DNA of 64,000 bases from JAKFWF01 sp963741505 (GTDB lineage Bacteria > Pseudomonadota > Alphaproteobacteria > Rhizobiales > Hyphomicrobiaceae): contig CAVUIJ010000043.1 in the NCBI GenBank assembly GCA_963741505.1, positions 1-64,000 on the forward strand, given 5' to 3'. The notes under the pieces were generated by a model that did not search any database, was not told where the DNA came from, and saw nothing but the letters and a program-made list of their open reading frames with translations. A program made the position numbers and the translations under genes. This document shows positions 41,417 to 53,175 of the stretch, one piece after another. Position 1 is the first letter of the stretch. Each line of letters opens with the position of its first letter.

Positions 41417-42010
41417 TCAGGTCCTGCTCCCAGGCTGCGCCGGCAGTACCTGCACGATGGTCTTGCCGTTCTTGTCCTGCACCCGCACCTTGACCGGGCG
41501 CTCCTTGAAGACGGTGCGCTGCAGCTGCGGCAGGAAGTTGCTGATCGCCTGCTGCTCGCCGGCGAGCGTGATCAGCCAAATGATATCGCCCGAGGTCCAC
41601 TCGCGTGACGTCAGCACCGGCGGCTTGTCGAGGTTGTCGGCCAGACGCTTGTCGACCGCCGGCGAGACGCGCGCCCACAACGCGGCGGCGACCGGGATCA
41701 CCGGGCCATCCTTGCGCGGCCGCGACACGGCGACCCGCGCCTGGCCGGCAACCATCGGCGGAATGACCAGCCATTCGAGATCCGCCAGACGCAGGTTCTT
41801 GTAGTTGGCGTCCCGCATCAGCACCGCGACCGCCTGGGAGAAGTCGTGCGCGAAGCGCTCTTTCTGGGCGGCAGCGAGGCGGGCCGCCGCCGACACGCCG
41901 GCCGCCACTTTGGCCGGCTGTGCTTGCGGCATCTGGCGTTCGGCCATCGGTAGATTTCCAGGCTCGAGACCGCCGGGCGCATTGCGGCCTTCATCATCGC
42001 CATGTGCCAT
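41417..42010 (-). CDS. RTX-C (HlyC)-like toxin-activating lysine acyltransferase homologue
   Basis: A 197-residue protein whose C-terminal 140 residues resemble the HlyC/RtxC family, which transfers fatty acyl groups to lysines of RTX toxins: LADLEWLVIPPMVAGQ, then ALWARVSPAVDKRL, then EWTSGDIIWLI. Asp142 of the SGD block aligns with the family's catalytic Asp. The position of the catalytic His appears to be Tyr70 (ANYKN), judged by eye. ATG at 42010 is set by a GGGAG site. No RTX toxin or type I secretion gene is nearby, so a different target or loss of activity is possible. Confidence 0.6.
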   Translation of the reverse strand: MAHGDDEGRNAPGGLEPGNLPMAERQMPQAQPAKVAAGVSAAARLAAAQKERFAHDFSQAVAVLMRDANYKNLRLADLEWLVIPPMVAGQARVAVSRPRKDGPVIPVAAALWARVSPAVDKRLADNLDKPPVLTSREWTSGDIIWLITLAGEQQAISNFLPQLQRTVFKERPVKVRVQDKNGKTIVQVLPAQPGSRT

Positions 42011-42469
42011 CGCTGAGCTCTCCCGCCAAATCTTTGCCACCGTCACAATTATCGCATTCGCACCATGCTCACGGCGTGGCATCCAATATGCAGCATAAAT
42101 GATGATTATTAAGTATAATGACTATCACCTTGCTATGGCGCCTGCGACACGCCCGATGTTGTCGGTACGCCTCGACGAGCACCTCTACTCGCGCCGGATT
42201 CTGATCAAGATAGACTTACACTAGTCCTTCAAATGCAACATCAGCAAGTCAGGAGTGTTAAACTCGTTTGCAAATTCTTACCCAGGTGCATTATCCACGC
42301 ATCGCAGCGCTGGACTTGCCTCGCCCCGGTGCAGCTGCTGCAAGATTGGGCACGGGCCGAAGCCCCAGCGATGCCGTTGCACGATTGCCGGCGGCCTGGG
42401 CTCAGGAGGGTATACTGGAAACCGCGGATGGTGCAGAACCATTGGCTGCAACTGGCAGAATAGAAAACG
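42011..42469. other. Intergenic region upstream of trpF
   Basis: A 459-bp gap. It contains an AT-rich patch with a perfect TATAAT (42114-42119), a 29-codon frame (42135-42224) whose residues 8-16 (MLSVRLDEH) resemble the first strand of a ribbon-helix-helix antitoxin, and a TATACT box (about 42412) nearer trpF. No full gene is evident. Confidence 0.5.
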
Positions 42470-43111
42470 ATGACGGTCGAGGTAAAAATCTGCGGTTTGA
42501 AGTCGCAGGCGCAGATGGCGGTGGCGCTCGACGCCGGCGCCGATTACGTCGGCCTGGTGTTCTTTGCACAGAGCCCGCGCAACGTCGCGCTGGCCGTAGC
42601 CGCCCCGCTCGCCGTCCAGGCACGCGGCAGGGCGAAGGTCGTCGCCCTGGTGGTCGATGCCAACGACGCACTGATCACAAGCATCGTGCGGGAAGTCGGC
42701 CCCGACATCCTCCAGTTGCACGGCTCCGAGACGCCGGCGCGGGTGGCTGAGATCAAGCGCCGTTCGGGCTGCACTGTCATGAAGGTGATCAAGGTCGAGA
42801 CCGCGGCCGATGCCGCCCGTGCCATCGACTACGCCGGTATTGCCGACCTGATCCTGTTCGATGCCAAGGCGCCGGAGGGCGCCCTCCTGCCCGGCGGCAA
42901 CGGCGTTGCCTTCGACTGGACCACGCTCGATGACGTGAAGGATAAAGTGCCGTATATGTTGTCCGGCGGGCTCAGCCCCGCGACCGTCGCCGACGCCATC
43001 CGCCGCACCGGTGCCTCACGTGTCGATGTATCGTCTGGCGTCGAAATCCGGCCCGGCGAAAAGGATGCGGGGCTGATCCGCGCCTTCATCGCCAACGCCA
43101 AAGCCGCCTGA
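42470..43111 (+). CDS. trpF: Phosphoribosylanthranilate isomerase
   Basis: Tryptophan pathway isomerase converting PRA to CdRP. The 213-residue TIM barrel has the catalytic Cys in VKICGLK (residue 7), DYVGLVFF, LQLHGSE, the catalytic Asp in LILFDAK (near residue 129) and the phosphate-binding LSGGLSP and DVSSGVE. trpB follows 32 bases later. Confidence 0.96.
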   Translation: MTVEVKICGLKSQAQMAVALDAGADYVGLVFFAQSPRNVALAVAAPLAVQARGRAKVVALVVDANDALITSIVREVGPDILQLHGSETPARVAEIKRRSGCTVMKVIKVETAADAARAIDYAGIADLILFDAKAPEGALLPGGNGVAFDWTTLDDVKDKVPYMLSGGLSPATVADAIRRTGASRVDVSSGVEIRPGEKDAGLIRAFIANAKAA

Positions 43112-43143
43112 AACGTCTGCCCGACTTGAAAGCTCAATGCCCC

Positions 43144-44403
<1,260 letters not shown>

Positions 44404-44441
44404 GCTCGGATGCGCCGGGAAAGCATCCTGCAAGGCGGAGA

Positions 44442-46101
<1,660 letters not shown>

Positions 46102-46203
46102 GGTGATGTCGGGCCGACGGCAATGGCGTATCGGAACGCTGCCATCGCCGCGAGGTCCGGCGCATCGAGGAATACGGGAGTATGTTGCGGGATGCGGCAC
46201 TTC

Positions 46204-46293
46204 GTAGGGTGCAATAGCGTCTTCGCGTATTGCACCGGCTGCAGTCACCCAACAAGCGGTGCGGTGCAATACGCTTGCGCTACTGCACCCTAC
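46204..46293. repeat. 90-bp imperfect inverted repeat (intergenic element)
   Basis: GTAGGGTGCAATAGCG (46204-46219) and CGTATTGCACCG (46225-46236) are mirrored by CGGTGCAATACG (46262-46273) and CGCTACTGCACCCTAC (46278-46293). Each half also folds on itself around TCTTCG and CTTG. The ends begin and finish with GTAGGGTGCA/TGCACCCTAC, the look of a dispersed MITE/REP element, here between convergent genes. Confidence 0.65.
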
Positions 46294-46370
46294 AACTTTG
46301 CCAACACTCGGCTGCCGGCCAGAACAGCAGCCCCTGGCCGCGTCAGGCGCAAGATCGCCGCGCACAAGTC

Positions 46371-47345
46371 CTAACGTCGTCCAAGGCTCTTGCGCGCAGC
46401 CGCGGCGTACCGCGCCAGGCGCTCGGCCGTGAGATCTCCCGCTTCCACTGCAGCGCGCACCGCACAGCTGGGCTCGCTGCCGTGCTGGCAATTGCGGAAC
46501 CGGCACTGCCGCGACAGCTCTTCGATGTCGCCAAAGTCCGGCGGCGTCGACGCGGCCCTATCCCACAGCTCAAGCCCGCGCATGCCGGGTGTGTCCATGA
46601 TCGAGCCGCCTCGCGGCCGCACGAACAGCTGGCGATGCGTCGTCGTGTGGCGGCCACGATTGTCGTGCGCGCGAACTTCCTGGGTCGCCTGCAGCGCCTC
46701 ACCGAGCAGCAGGTTGGTAAGGGTCGATTTGCCGACGCCGGAAGAGCCGATCAGCGCGATGGTTCGGTTGTCCTCGAAGTACGGTTCGAGTTGGCAAACA
46801 GCATCGCTGGCACGGGCGCTGATCGCATGCACGGGCACGCCGGGGGCGGTTGCGCGGATCTGGCGGCTTTTGCTCTCCAGGTCATCCGACAGATCGGCCT
46901 TGTTGGCGACGACGACAGCTGCCGCACCACTGGCCTCGACCAGCGCCAGGTAGCGCTCGAGCCGCGGCATGTTGAAGTCGCCATCCAGCGCCATCACGAT
47001 CATCACCACGTCGACATTGGCCGCCAGCAGCTGTGGCCGGCGCTCACCAGCGGCCTTGCGGATCAGCGCACTCGATCGCGGCAGAACGGTCTCGACGCTG
47101 GCAATGCCGCCATCCTGCGGCATTCGCAGCGCCACGAAGTCACCGACGCCGGCCAGGTCAGAACGTTGTTCGGCGGCATTGCGCAAGCGGCCGGTGACCA
47201 TCGCCGTCAGCTCCGACACTTCGGTCGCAACCTGATAGTGCGTTCGATGCTCGCCGACGACGCGGCCGGGCAGACAGCCCCTGGCGGCATATGGCTCGAA
47301 TTCGAGTTGCCGGCGTTCATTCCAACCCAACGCCGTCAATGTCAT
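46371..47345 (-). CDS. rsgA: Ribosome small subunit-dependent GTPase A
   Basis: Circularly permuted GTPase that helps mature the 30S subunit. The 324-residue protein has an N-terminal OB fold, the G4 motif ANKADL before the P-loop GSSGVGKST as expected from the permutation, G3 DTPGMRG, and the C-terminal zinc-binding CRFRNCxH...C. ATG at 47345 (MTLTALGW) is the likely start; the frame is open a further 15 codons. Confidence 0.94.
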   Translation of the reverse strand: MTLTALGWNERRQLEFEPYAARGCLPGRVVGEHRTHYQVATEVSELTAMVTGRLRNAAEQRSDLAGVGDFVALRMPQDGGIASVETVLPRSSALIRKAAGERRPQLLAANVDVVMIVMALDGDFNMPRLERYLALVEASGAAAVVVANKADLSDDLESKSRQIRATAPGVPVHAISARASDAVCQLEPYFEDNRTIALIGSSGVGKSTLTNLLLGEALQATQEVRAHDNRGRHTTTHRQLFVRPRGGSIMDTPGMRGLELWDRAASTPPDFGDIEELSRQCRFRNCQHGSEPSCAVRAAVEAGDLTAERLARYAAAARKSLGRR

Positions 47346-47405
47346 CGGAAACGTTCCTTTGGCGGGGCGCCGTTCCAGCTCGGCAACCAATGGCGACGGC
47401 AGCAG

Positions 47406-47666
47406 CTAAGCCACCTTCCATTTGATTGGCGGCGACGAGGGGCCGCGGACTGCGACTTGCGCGTGGCGCTCGCAGTAGGGGCTTTTGCCATTGGTACTGG
47501 CGCCGCAAAGATAAAAGCTCGCCGCGCGCGGATCGCCGATCGGCCAACGGCATGATACCGCGTTGACGGTCAGGATCGTCTTTCGTTGCGCGGCCGGCGT
47601 TCTGTGATCGGTCGTTGATCCGGCATTCGAGCGGGCAATCAGCTGCAGATCGGGGCTTATTGGCAT
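47406..47666 (-). CDS. Stand-alone GcrA-like zinc domain protein
   Basis: An 86-residue protein whose C-terminal half, CRWPIGDP...FYLCG...YCERHA, matches the C-terminal zinc/sigma-interacting domain of the cell-cycle regulator GcrA. The N-terminal helix-turn-helix that binds methylated DNA is missing; the first 40 residues are low-complexity. It lies 60 bases upstream of rsgA on the same strand. It could be a truncated gcrA paralogue or a regulator that competes for sigma-70; this is inference. Confidence 0.7.
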   Translation of the reverse strand: MPISPDLQLIARSNAGSTTDHRTPAAQRKTILTVNAVSCRWPIGDPRAASFYLCGASTNGKSPYCERHAQVAVRGPSSPPIKWKVA

Positions 47667-48011
47667 GTCGAGCCTTCCTGGCGTTGGGCGCTCAATCCGG
47701 CGCGTAGAGGTTCACAAGCGCGGCTGGATATCAATGACGGCGCCGCTATCGGGCAGCGAGCCAGCTGGGATGGCTGCGGCCAATGAAAAACGCCCCGCCG
47801 AGCGATCGGGGCGTTTCAAATCCAACTCCCAGCCGCGCGAAACCCAGTATTGGAATGCTGCGCGACGGGATAATCGTCAAATGGATACCTTGCGGCCAGA
47901 ATACAAGGGGCGCGGCCGCGATTGCCGCACGCTGGCACGTTATCGCACCTCGCGCACGCCTGCCGGCCGTCGAGGGCCGACCCGAAATGGCGACGAGGCC
48001 TTGCCTCCAAC
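47667..48011. other. Non-coding gap after the sugar-acid operon
   Basis: A 345-bp stretch between the GcrA-like gene and the minus-strand enolase-superfamily gene. Apart from the terminator at 47788-47816 I see no gene-like frame with convincing codon use. Confidence 0.5.
47788..47816 (-). terminator. Rho-independent terminator of the minus-strand operon
   Basis: A perfect 10-bp stem AAACGCCCCG/CGGGGCGTTT (47788-47797/47807-47816) with a 9-nt loop. On the minus strand it ends in TTTTTC, so it most likely terminates the operon that ends at 48012. On the plus strand the T-run is short. Confidence 0.8.
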
Positions 48012-49102
48012 TCACCCGACCCTGAACTTTTCGATCACTGCCATGTCCGGCTCGAATCCCAGCCCCGGCTTGTCGGGGATGGCGACGGCGCTGGCCGTCG
48101 GCCGCGGCAGGTCGCGGCCGACGTCGGCCTCGGGCCAGATGTAGAGATACTCGAATAGCTCGGCAGTCTCGAACGCCGCCGCGAGTTGCAGCGTCGCCCA
48201 GTAGCCCGGCCCGAAATAGGGCGAATGCGGCATGATGGTGCGGCCCTGCGCCTGCGCCATCCCGGCGACTGCGGACGAACTCCGACACGCCGCCGACCTT
48301 GGTCACGCTCGGCTGGGTATATCTGATCGCGGGCACGGTGCGGGCAAACTCGACCGACGTGCAGGCGTTCTCGCCACTGGCAATCGCGACGCCGAACTTG
48401 CGCTCGAGCGCGCCCAGCGCCGCCGCGTCGTCAGGTGGGAACAGCGGCTCCTCGACCCAGTAGAGATCGAGCCGCTTCATGTGCGGCAGCAGCCGCTCGG
48501 CGTCGGCCGCCGACCAGTTGCAGTTGACGTCGGTGGTGAGCCTGACGTCGGGGCCGACCGCCTTGCGGCCGGCTTCGATCGCCTCGAGCGTGATCTCGTG
48601 CAGCTTGACGTCGCGATAGCCCTCGGCCACCGCCCGGGCCGCGAACTTCGCCAGCACCGCCGGCTCGCTGTAGCGCACGAGGCTGGCATAGGCCGGGACC
48701 GAATTGCGCCGGCGACCGCCGAGTAACCTCGCCAGCGAAACCCCCTTTGCCTTCGCCGCTGCATCCCACAACGCGATATCGACACCGCCGATCGCAAAAA
48801 TCGTGATGCCGTAGCGGCCGTGCAGATGCAGCCGCTTCTGCAGTTCGAGATTGAAGGCGGCGATGTCCTCGATTTCGCGGCCGACCACCAGCGGCGCCAC
48901 CATATCGCGGATGGCGCCGGTCACCGCCGACAGGCATGAATAGGCGAAGGCGTCGCCCCAGCCGACAAATACCATCGCTGGTCTCGACGCGCACCAGCGC
49001 CATGTCGAGATGGGTCCACTTCGACGGCATCAGGCCCGGCGCCGAGCCGCCGTCGTCGAAGGGAATGCGCAGGGGCAAACAGTCGACGGATTTGATCTTC
49101 AT
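48012..49102 (-). CDS. Mandelate racemase/muconate lactonizing enzyme family protein (two frameshifts)
   Basis: Enolase-superfamily enzyme, about 364 residues repaired, probably a sugar-acid dehydratase. The N-terminus MKIKSVDCLPLRIPFDDGG lies in one frame. The frame shifts near 48975 to WGDAFAYS... and again near 48265 to MAQAQGRTIMPHSPYFGPG. The metal ligands are visible as Asp in TTDVNCNW, Glu in WVEEPLF and Glu in ASGENA; the catalytic Lys is in DVKLHE, and a C-terminal HSPYFGPG His is present. It is in a run with an aldo/keto reductase, SDR and COG4091 dehydrogenase. Confidence 0.85.
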
Positions 49103-49142
49103 GCGCAGGCCCTCGCTTGCCGTTCGATAGCACCGCCCGCGA

Positions 49143-49979
49143 TCAATCCCACTTCGGTGCGAAGGCAAGGTTGACGACGCGGCCGTCGGGCCTGGCGAGC
49201 TTCGACAGTACCGCCATGTCGTCGGCGCTGAGCTCGAAGTCGTAGACCTTGATGTTGTCGGCGATGCGCTGATGATTGGCCGAACGCGGTATCGCGACCA
49301 GCCCCTGCTGGATGTGCCAGCGCAGCACCACCTGTGCCGGCGTGCGCTTCAGACGAGACGCCATCTGCTGCACCACCGGCTCGTCGATGACGCCGCCGAC
49401 CGCGCCGCGGCCGAGCGGACAATAGGACACGAAGGCGACGCCGTGCTGATTGCATGCCGCGATCACCTTGTCCTGGTTGAGATGGGGATGGTATTCGCAC
49501 TGATTGGCGACGATCGGTTCGCTGGCGATCGCGATCGCGTCGAACAGCAGCTTGGTGGTGAAGTTCGACACGCCGATGTGGCGGGCGAGGCCCTTCTCCT
49601 TCATCTCGCACAGCGCCTCGATCGACCCCCTGAGCGGGATCTCGGCATTCGGCCAGTGGATCAGCAGCAGGTCGACATAGTCGAGGCCCAACCGCTTCAA
49701 GCTCGCTTCCGCCGAGCGCCGCAGGTCGCCGGGGCCGATGTCGTCCTTCCACACCTTGGTGGTGACGAACAGGTCGTGGCGGGCGACCTTGGCGGCGCGC
49801 AGGCCCTGACCGACACCGTCCTCGTTGTCGTACATCTTGGCGGTATCGATGTGGCGATAGCCGCTGGCGATGGCGTGTGCGACAGCTTCGGCGCAGGCCT
49901 CGCCCTTGAGCGTCCAGGTGCCGAGCCCGATCGTCGGAATGAGCGCGCCGTGCGACGCGACCGCATCATAGGTGCTCAT
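49143..49979 (-). CDS. Aldo/keto reductase (2,5-diketogluconate reductase-like)
   Basis: NADPH-dependent reductase, 278 residues. The catalytic tetrad is visible: Asp and Tyr in DTAKMYDNE, Lys in VTTKVW and His in LLIHWP, with the coenzyme motif IPRSANHQRI near the C-terminus. ATG at 49979 has GGGAG nine bases upstream. It is 16 bases after the SDR gene on the same strand. Confidence 0.92.
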   Translation of the reverse strand: MSTYDAVASHGALIPTIGLGTWTLKGEACAEAVAHAIASGYRHIDTAKMYDNEDGVGQGLRAAKVARHDLFVTTKVWKDDIGPGDLRRSAEASLKRLGLDYVDLLLIHWPNAEIPLRGSIEALCEMKEKGLARHIGVSNFTTKLLFDAIAIASEPIVANQCEYHPHLNQDKVIAACNQHGVAFVSYCPLGRGAVGGVIDEPVVQQMASRLKRTPAQVVLRWHIQQGLVAIPRSANHQRIADNIKVYDFELSADDMAVLSKLARPDGRVVNLAFAPKWD

Positions 49980-49995
49980 CAGAGAAACTCCCAAG

Positions 49996-50769
49996 TCACT
50001 GCTTATCGGAGAATATGCCGGCGCCGCGGAAGCCGCCGTCGACCGCCAGGATCTCGCCGGTGATGTAGCTCGACCGGCGCTCGTCGAGCAGGAACTCGAC
50101 GGCGTGCGCGATCTCGACCGGCTCGCCGTAGCGGCGCATCGGCACGAAGCGATGGTAGATGCGCCGGTCCTCGTCGCTATGGACGCTCTTGACCATCGGC
50201 GTCTCGATCGGGCCGGGTGCGACCGCGTTGACGCGGATCTTGAACGGCGCCAGATCGGTCGCCATCACCTTGGTCAGGTTGATCACCGCGCCCTTCGATG
50301 CACCGTAGGCCGAGCGCCCCTTCGATCCGCGGATGCCGGAGATCGAGGCGATGTTGACGATCGAGCCGCCGCCGTGATCGCGCATCAGCTTCGCCGCCGC
50401 CTTGGCGACCAGGAAGGTGCCGACGACGTTGACGTCGAGCATCTTGCGGAACAACTCGGCCGAGGTATCGAACACATGCTTGTCGGCGGCGATGCCGGCC
50501 GAATTGACGACCCCGTTGAGGCCGCCCAGCGCCTCGGCGGCCTCCGCCACCGCCGCCTCGACCGAGCATTCGTCGGCAACATTGAGCCGCTTGACGAAAC
50601 TGCACTTGGGCTTGGCGAGCGCTTCTGCGGCGGCGTTGAGCGCGGTCTCGTTGGCGTCGAACAGCGCGACCTTCCAGCCGTTCTCCAGCAGCAGGGCCGC
50701 CGTTGCCTGGCCGATGCCCGAGGCTGCGCCGGTCACAAGCGCCACGCGGCTCGCTTTCTTCGCCGTCAT
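49996..50769 (-). CDS. SDR-family oxidoreductase
   Basis: Classical short-chain dehydrogenase, 257 residues, with the NAD(P) motif TGAASGIGQA (residue 14 on), NSAGIA, the catalytic Ser in NIASISG and YGASK with catalytic Tyr/Lys. Intact. Between the AKR and the COG4091 dehydrogenase in the operon, so a role in oxidising a sugar or sugar acid is likely. Confidence 0.93.
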   Translation of the reverse strand: MTAKKASRVALVTGAASGIGQATAALLLENGWKVALFDANETALNAAAEALAKPKCSFVKRLNVADECSVEAAVAEAAEALGGLNGVVNSAGIAADKHVFDTSAELFRKMLDVNVVGTFLVAKAAAKLMRDHGGGSIVNIASISGIRGSKGRSAYGASKGAVINLTKVMATDLAPFKIRVNAVAPGPIETPMVKSVHSDEDRRIYHRFVPMRRYGEPVEIAHAVEFLLDERRSSYITGEILAVDGGFRGAGIFSDKQ

Positions 50770-50802
50770 GCGTCCTCCGATCCCCTCCCTCGTCCAACTG
50801 CT

Positions 50803-52155
50803 TCAGGCTTTTGCCTTGCCCCCGAACGTCGCTTCCATCTCGCGGCGGAACTTCACCGCCGGGTCGTTGGCGTCGAATGCCACGTCGTCCCACTTCAAAC
50901 GCTGGCCTTCGGCGATGTCGCGCTTCAGCTTGACGTTGTGCGACAGGCCGAGCGGCAGATAGCCTTCCCTCAGCGACATCGGCGCCGGCGTCTGCTTGCC
51001 CCAGACGCAGAAGCCGCCCTCGCCGTCCAGCATCTCGCCGGCCTTGAGGGTGCGCTTGGCGGTGGCGACGACGTCGGAGTTGAAGCAGAAGGCCGAGCCG
51101 GTCGGCTCCTTGCGCAGCGCGGCAGAGGCCACCGACAGACCGAGCTCGAGGCCGATCATGTGGATCGGGCGGTAGAGCGCCGCGTACTTGCCCGACTTGT
51201 CGTTGAGCATCGAATATTCGACGAAGCACTTCTGCGTGTATTCGCTGTCGCTCTCGATGACGACGTAAGTACCCATCACCAGGTTGTGCGGCACATCGCT
51301 GCCGTCGCGGTAGAGCGAGGAGGTGACCTCGGTCACGCCCTTCTTCTCGAGCACACCGCCGTCTGCCTTGGGCTTGCACACTTCAGCGTGCTCGAAGCGG
51401 GAGGCCGGCGGGAAGGACAGGCCCTCGGTCTGGCTCTCGAGGCCGGTGGCATTGCAGATCGCCGTCATCTCGATGCCCGACTTCGTGCCATCCACGAACG
51501 AGTTGAACATCTTCGGATTGATGTGCGCCTTGTTGTGGATGACGAGATACTGGTTGAGGATGTCCCAGACCGTGTCAGGCGTCGACTGATGATAGGTCGG
51601 GTGATAGCGCGTGCCCTTGCCGGCAGCGACCACCTTGAACCCGCAGGTGCGCGCCCAGTCGACGTGCTCAGCGACGAGGGCCGGCTGGTCGCCCCAGGCC
51701 ATGGAGTAGACGACACCCTTCTCGCGGGCCTTCTTCGCCAGCAGCGGGCCGGCGAGCGCGTCGGCCTCGACGTTGACCATCACGACATGCTTGCCGTGCT
51801 GGATCGCAGCGAGCGCGTGACGGATGCCGACGGCAGGGTCACCGGTCACCTCGATGACGACCTCGATCTCCGGGTTCTCGATCAGCGCCATCGAGTCGTC
51901 TGTAACGAATGTCTTGCCGGTCTTGAAGGCTTCGCCCAGCGACTTGGCGTCGATCTGCGCGGGGGCCCATTGCACGCCGAGCAGACGCTCGCGGGCGCGA
52001 CCGACGTTGAGGTCGGCGAGCCCCATCAGGTGCATGCCGGTGGTCAGCCGCAGTTGCGACAGGAACATTGTGCCGAACTTGCCGGCACCGATCTGACCGA
52101 TGCGGACGGGCTTGCCGGCGGTAGCGCGTGCCTTCAGCATGGTGCTGAGGTTCAT
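50803..52155 (-). CDS. Homoserine-dehydrogenase-like oxidoreductase with C-terminal SAF domain (COG4091)
   Basis: A 450-residue protein with an N-terminal Rossmann fold (GQIGAGKFGTMFLSQL near residue 17), a central catalytic domain (AWGDQPALVAEHVDWAR) and a C-terminal SAF domain. ATG 52155 follows GGAGAGG. COG4091 proteins are usually encoded near sugar-acid catabolism genes, and UxaA dehydratases also carry SAF domains; both occur here. The reaction is not known to me. Confidence 0.85.
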   Translation of the reverse strand: MNLSTMLKARATAGKPVRIGQIGAGKFGTMFLSQLRLTTGMHLMGLADLNVGRARERLLGVQWAPAQIDAKSLGEAFKTGKTFVTDDSMALIENPEIEVVIEVTGDPAVGIRHALAAIQHGKHVVMVNVEADALAGPLLAKKAREKGVVYSMAWGDQPALVAEHVDWARTCGFKVVAAGKGTRYHPTYHQSTPDTVWDILNQYLVIHNKAHINPKMFNSFVDGTKSGIEMTAICNATGLESQTEGLSFPPASRFEHAEVCKPKADGGVLEKKGVTEVTSSLYRDGSDVPHNLVMGTYVVIESDSEYTQKCFVEYSMLNDKSGKYAALYRPIHMIGLELGLSVASAALRKEPTGSAFCFNSDVVATAKRTLKAGEMLDGEGGFCVWGKQTPAPMSLREGYLPLGLSHNVKLKRDIAEGQRLKWDDVAFDANDPAVKFRREMEATFGGKAKA

Positions 52156-52257
52156 CGGACCTCTCCTGCGAATTGAAATCGGGTTCGACTGTAACGAACG
52201 AGCCCGCGCTTGCAACGGCGCGGGCTCGAAGGCTGCATTGCAGATTGTGCGGGCGAA

Positions 52258-53058
52258 TTACTCCGCCGCCTGCCGGTGCCGGCGGGCGAACTCGAGCAAC
52301 GCGTCGTCGGCGCACGGCTCGATCGGGGTGAAGTCCCGGTGGGCGATCCACTCTGCCCGGGTCGGCTTGCGGATGTGGTTCGAGACGGCGTTGAGCGTCA
52401 GGTAGACGATGCGGCGCGGGTAGGGCGTGATGTTGCCGGCCGAGCCGTGCACCAGGTTGCCGTGGAACATGAGCATGCCGCCGGGCTTGCCGGTCGGCGC
52501 CACGATGCCGCCCTCGGCGGCGAGCTTCTCGACCGTCGCATTGTCGAGCGTCCACAGCGGATAGGCCGTGGTCGACGTATCATGTCCGGCCTCGATGTTG
52601 CCGTGCTGCTGCGAGCGCGGCACCAGCATCAGCGCGCCGTTGAACGGAAACACTTCGTCGAGGAAGATCGAGATGTTCATGGCGCGCGGTTCTGGCATGC
52701 CATCGTCGCGCAGCCAGGTCGCATAATCTTGGTGCCACTGCCAGACATCGCCGTCGAACTTCGCCTTGGCGTTGATCTTGTATTGGTGCATGTAAACGCG
52801 CTCGCCGAACACCTGCTCGACCGGTTCGATCATGCGCGGATGCCGCCCGAGAATGGCGAACGCCTCATTGTACTTGTGCGCGGCAAAGGCGGTGCGCGGC
52901 GCGCCGTTCTTCTCGCGCCAGATCTCCTCGCGGTTCGAGGCGAGCACGTTCGCCGCTTCCGCACGCAGCACCTCGATCTCGGCGGGCGTGAACAGCTCCG
53001 GCAGAAACAGCCAGCCCTCGCGATTGAAGGTCTCGATCTGCTGTGGGGTGAGTTTCAT
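52258..53058 (-). CDS. Phytanoyl-CoA dioxygenase family protein, ectoine-hydroxylase-like
   Basis: Fe(II)/2-oxoglutarate-dependent oxygenase, 266 residues. The iron ligands are His and Asp in WQWHQDYATW (near residue 120) and His in HGNLVHGSAGN (near 215), with a distal Arg in YPRRIVY. The stretch WHxDxxTWxxxDGMP closely resembles ectoine hydroxylase EctD, but no ectoine genes are nearby. ATG 53058 follows GGAGG. It is the first gene of the minus-strand operon, divergent from the UxaA gene. Confidence 0.87.
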   Translation of the reverse strand: MKLTPQQIETFNREGWLFLPELFTPAEIEVLRAEAANVLASNREEIWREKNGAPRTAFAAHKYNEAFAILGRHPRMIEPVEQVFGERVYMHQYKINAKAKFDGDVWQWHQDYATWLRDDGMPEPRAMNISIFLDEVFPFNGALMLVPRSQQHGNIEAGHDTSTTAYPLWTLDNATVEKLAAEGGIVAPTGKPGGMLMFHGNLVHGSAGNITPYPRRIVYLTLNAVSNHIRKPTRAEWIAHRDFTPIEPCADDALLEFARRHRQAAE

Positions 53059-53175
53059 GGGGCGTATCCTCCGAGGTTCTTGCTTTTTCCGCTGGAACGA
53101 GAATACCTGAAACGCCAACTATGGAAAAGTCGAACTGCAGTTGGCATACCTGCCGCTGCCTGGAGGAACTCTGCC
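53059..53175. promoter_or_regulatory. Divergent promoter region of the sugar-acid locus
   Basis: 117 bases separate the divergent dioxygenase and UxaA starts, with ribosome-binding sites at both ends (GGAGG on minus near 53069; TGGAGGAAC on plus at 53161-53169). Shared regulation of both arms is likely. No convincing operator was identified by eye and no regulator gene lies adjacent. Confidence 0.55.

Noticed and set aside
42403..42469. trp attenuator in front of trpF
   Set aside because: No leader peptide with Trp codons and no clear alternative stems.
52258..53058. Calling the dioxygenase EctD (ectoine hydroxylase)
   Set aside because: The motif is similar, but ectA, ectB and ectC are absent and other PhyH subfamilies share it.
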